A DNA stretch of 15,095 nt from an uncultured Centipeda sp. Its GTDB lineage: Bacteria; Bacillota; Negativicutes; Selenomonadales; Selenomonadaceae. The notes under the pieces are model-generated. The model was not told the DNA's origin. It worked only from the letters and a program-made list of their open reading frames with translations, and did no database searches. The translations under genes were made by a program, and so were the position numbers. Shown in pieces: positions 15,024 through 15,095 of the stretch (position 1 is the stretch's first letter; every line of letters begins with the position of its first letter). Where the stretch lies: contig CALALM010000408.1 of NCBI GenBank assembly GCA_937925565.1, positions 1 to 15,095 on the forward strand, in the 5' to 3' direction.

Positions 15024-15027
15024 GGTC

Positions 15028-15095
15028 ATGAAGTCAAAAATTTTGCTCGTTATGCTCGTCCTGATTTCTCTGCTCGCTGCCGGATGCAACGAGCA
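15028..15095 (+). CDS. Lipoprotein, N-terminal fragment at window edge
   Basis: Only 22 codons are visible. The ATG at 15028 has AAGGAG at 15014-15019 inside the end of the XRE gene. The fragment reads MKSKILLVMLVLISLLAAGC with a lipobox LAAGC at Cys20, so the product is a lipoprotein. Its start 4 bp after the XRE stop shows co-transcription. Small lipoproteins are common in conjugative transfer and entry-exclusion clusters, but nothing more can be said from this part. Confidence 0.75.
   Translation, partial: MKSKILLVMLVLISLLAAGCNE

Larger units (their letters stand above)
11694..15095. mobile_element. Edge of a plasmid-derived or integrative conjugative element (inferred)
   Basis: From the IS end to the window end the DNA is visibly less GC-rich than positions 1-10200, and its genes (topB, coiled-coil membrane protein, double-HTH XRE regulator, lipoprotein) are typical of accessory elements. 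No relaxase, integrase or attachment site is present in the window, so this remains an inference and the left limit is not defined by a sequence feature other than the terminator and IS. Confidence 0.42.

Noticed and set aside
1..15095. tRNA, rRNA, CRISPR array or riboswitch
   Set aside because: I looked for cloverleaf-like segments, regularly spaced repeats and known leader motifs and saw none that I could support.

Overview
The window looks like chromosome of a diderm Firmicute of the Selenomonas/Negativicutes type. The left two thirds are GC-rich, ribosome-binding sites are strong Gram-positive style (GGAGG variants), and yet the genes include a beta-barrel outer-membrane protein ending in a C-terminal Phe, together with periplasmic proteins and lipoproteins. 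The genus is an inference from these features, not a database result.

Region 1 (1-5613, minus strand): a partial SPFH-domain (YdjI / 'virion core protein'-like) gene with its own promoter. Behind a terminator lies a three-gene signalling operon: a very large sensor (periplasmic solute-binding-like domain, 7TM-type membrane block, degenerate kinase-like C-terminus), a NarL-partner histidine kinase with intact H, N and G boxes, and a NarL/FixJ response regulator. The three genes overlap end to end. Region 2 (5614-6978): a short divergent intergenic region with a 17-bp dyad, then a GTG-started outer-membrane porin-like gene on the plus strand, interrupted by a single frameshift near 6606-6632. 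Region 3 (6986-7721): a RelB/DinJ-type antitoxin with an overlapping RelE/ParE-type toxin, closed by a hairpin with perfect 21-bp arms. Region 4 (7728-10370, minus strand): a three-gene envelope operon consisting of a 342-aa lipoprotein, a 181-aa secreted protein with two similar motifs, and a 285-aa DUF3298/RsiV-like secreted protein.

The most notable signal is regulatory. The 16-bp palindrome CTGTCATAAATGACAG occurs upstream of both the SPFH gene and the lipoprotein operon, about 9 kb apart. In each case it sits 80-81 bp before the start codon and 22-23 bp before an extended -10 box, with a weak -35. This is the geometry of an activator site centred near -42. A third, degenerate copy lies 57 bp farther upstream of the lipoprotein promoter. 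The two transcription units therefore probably form one envelope-related regulon whose regulator is not identified.

Region 5 (10386-15095): an ISL3-family insertion sequence marks the change to lower-GC accessory DNA. That DNA carries a plasmid/ICE-type topoisomerase III (topB) followed by a coiled-coil tail-anchored protein, and a divergent XRE regulator with two HTH domains followed by the start of a lipoprotein gene. It looks like the edge of an integrated conjugative or plasmid-derived element. The ISL3 start codon may be occluded by a 9-bp inverted repeat in read-through transcripts.
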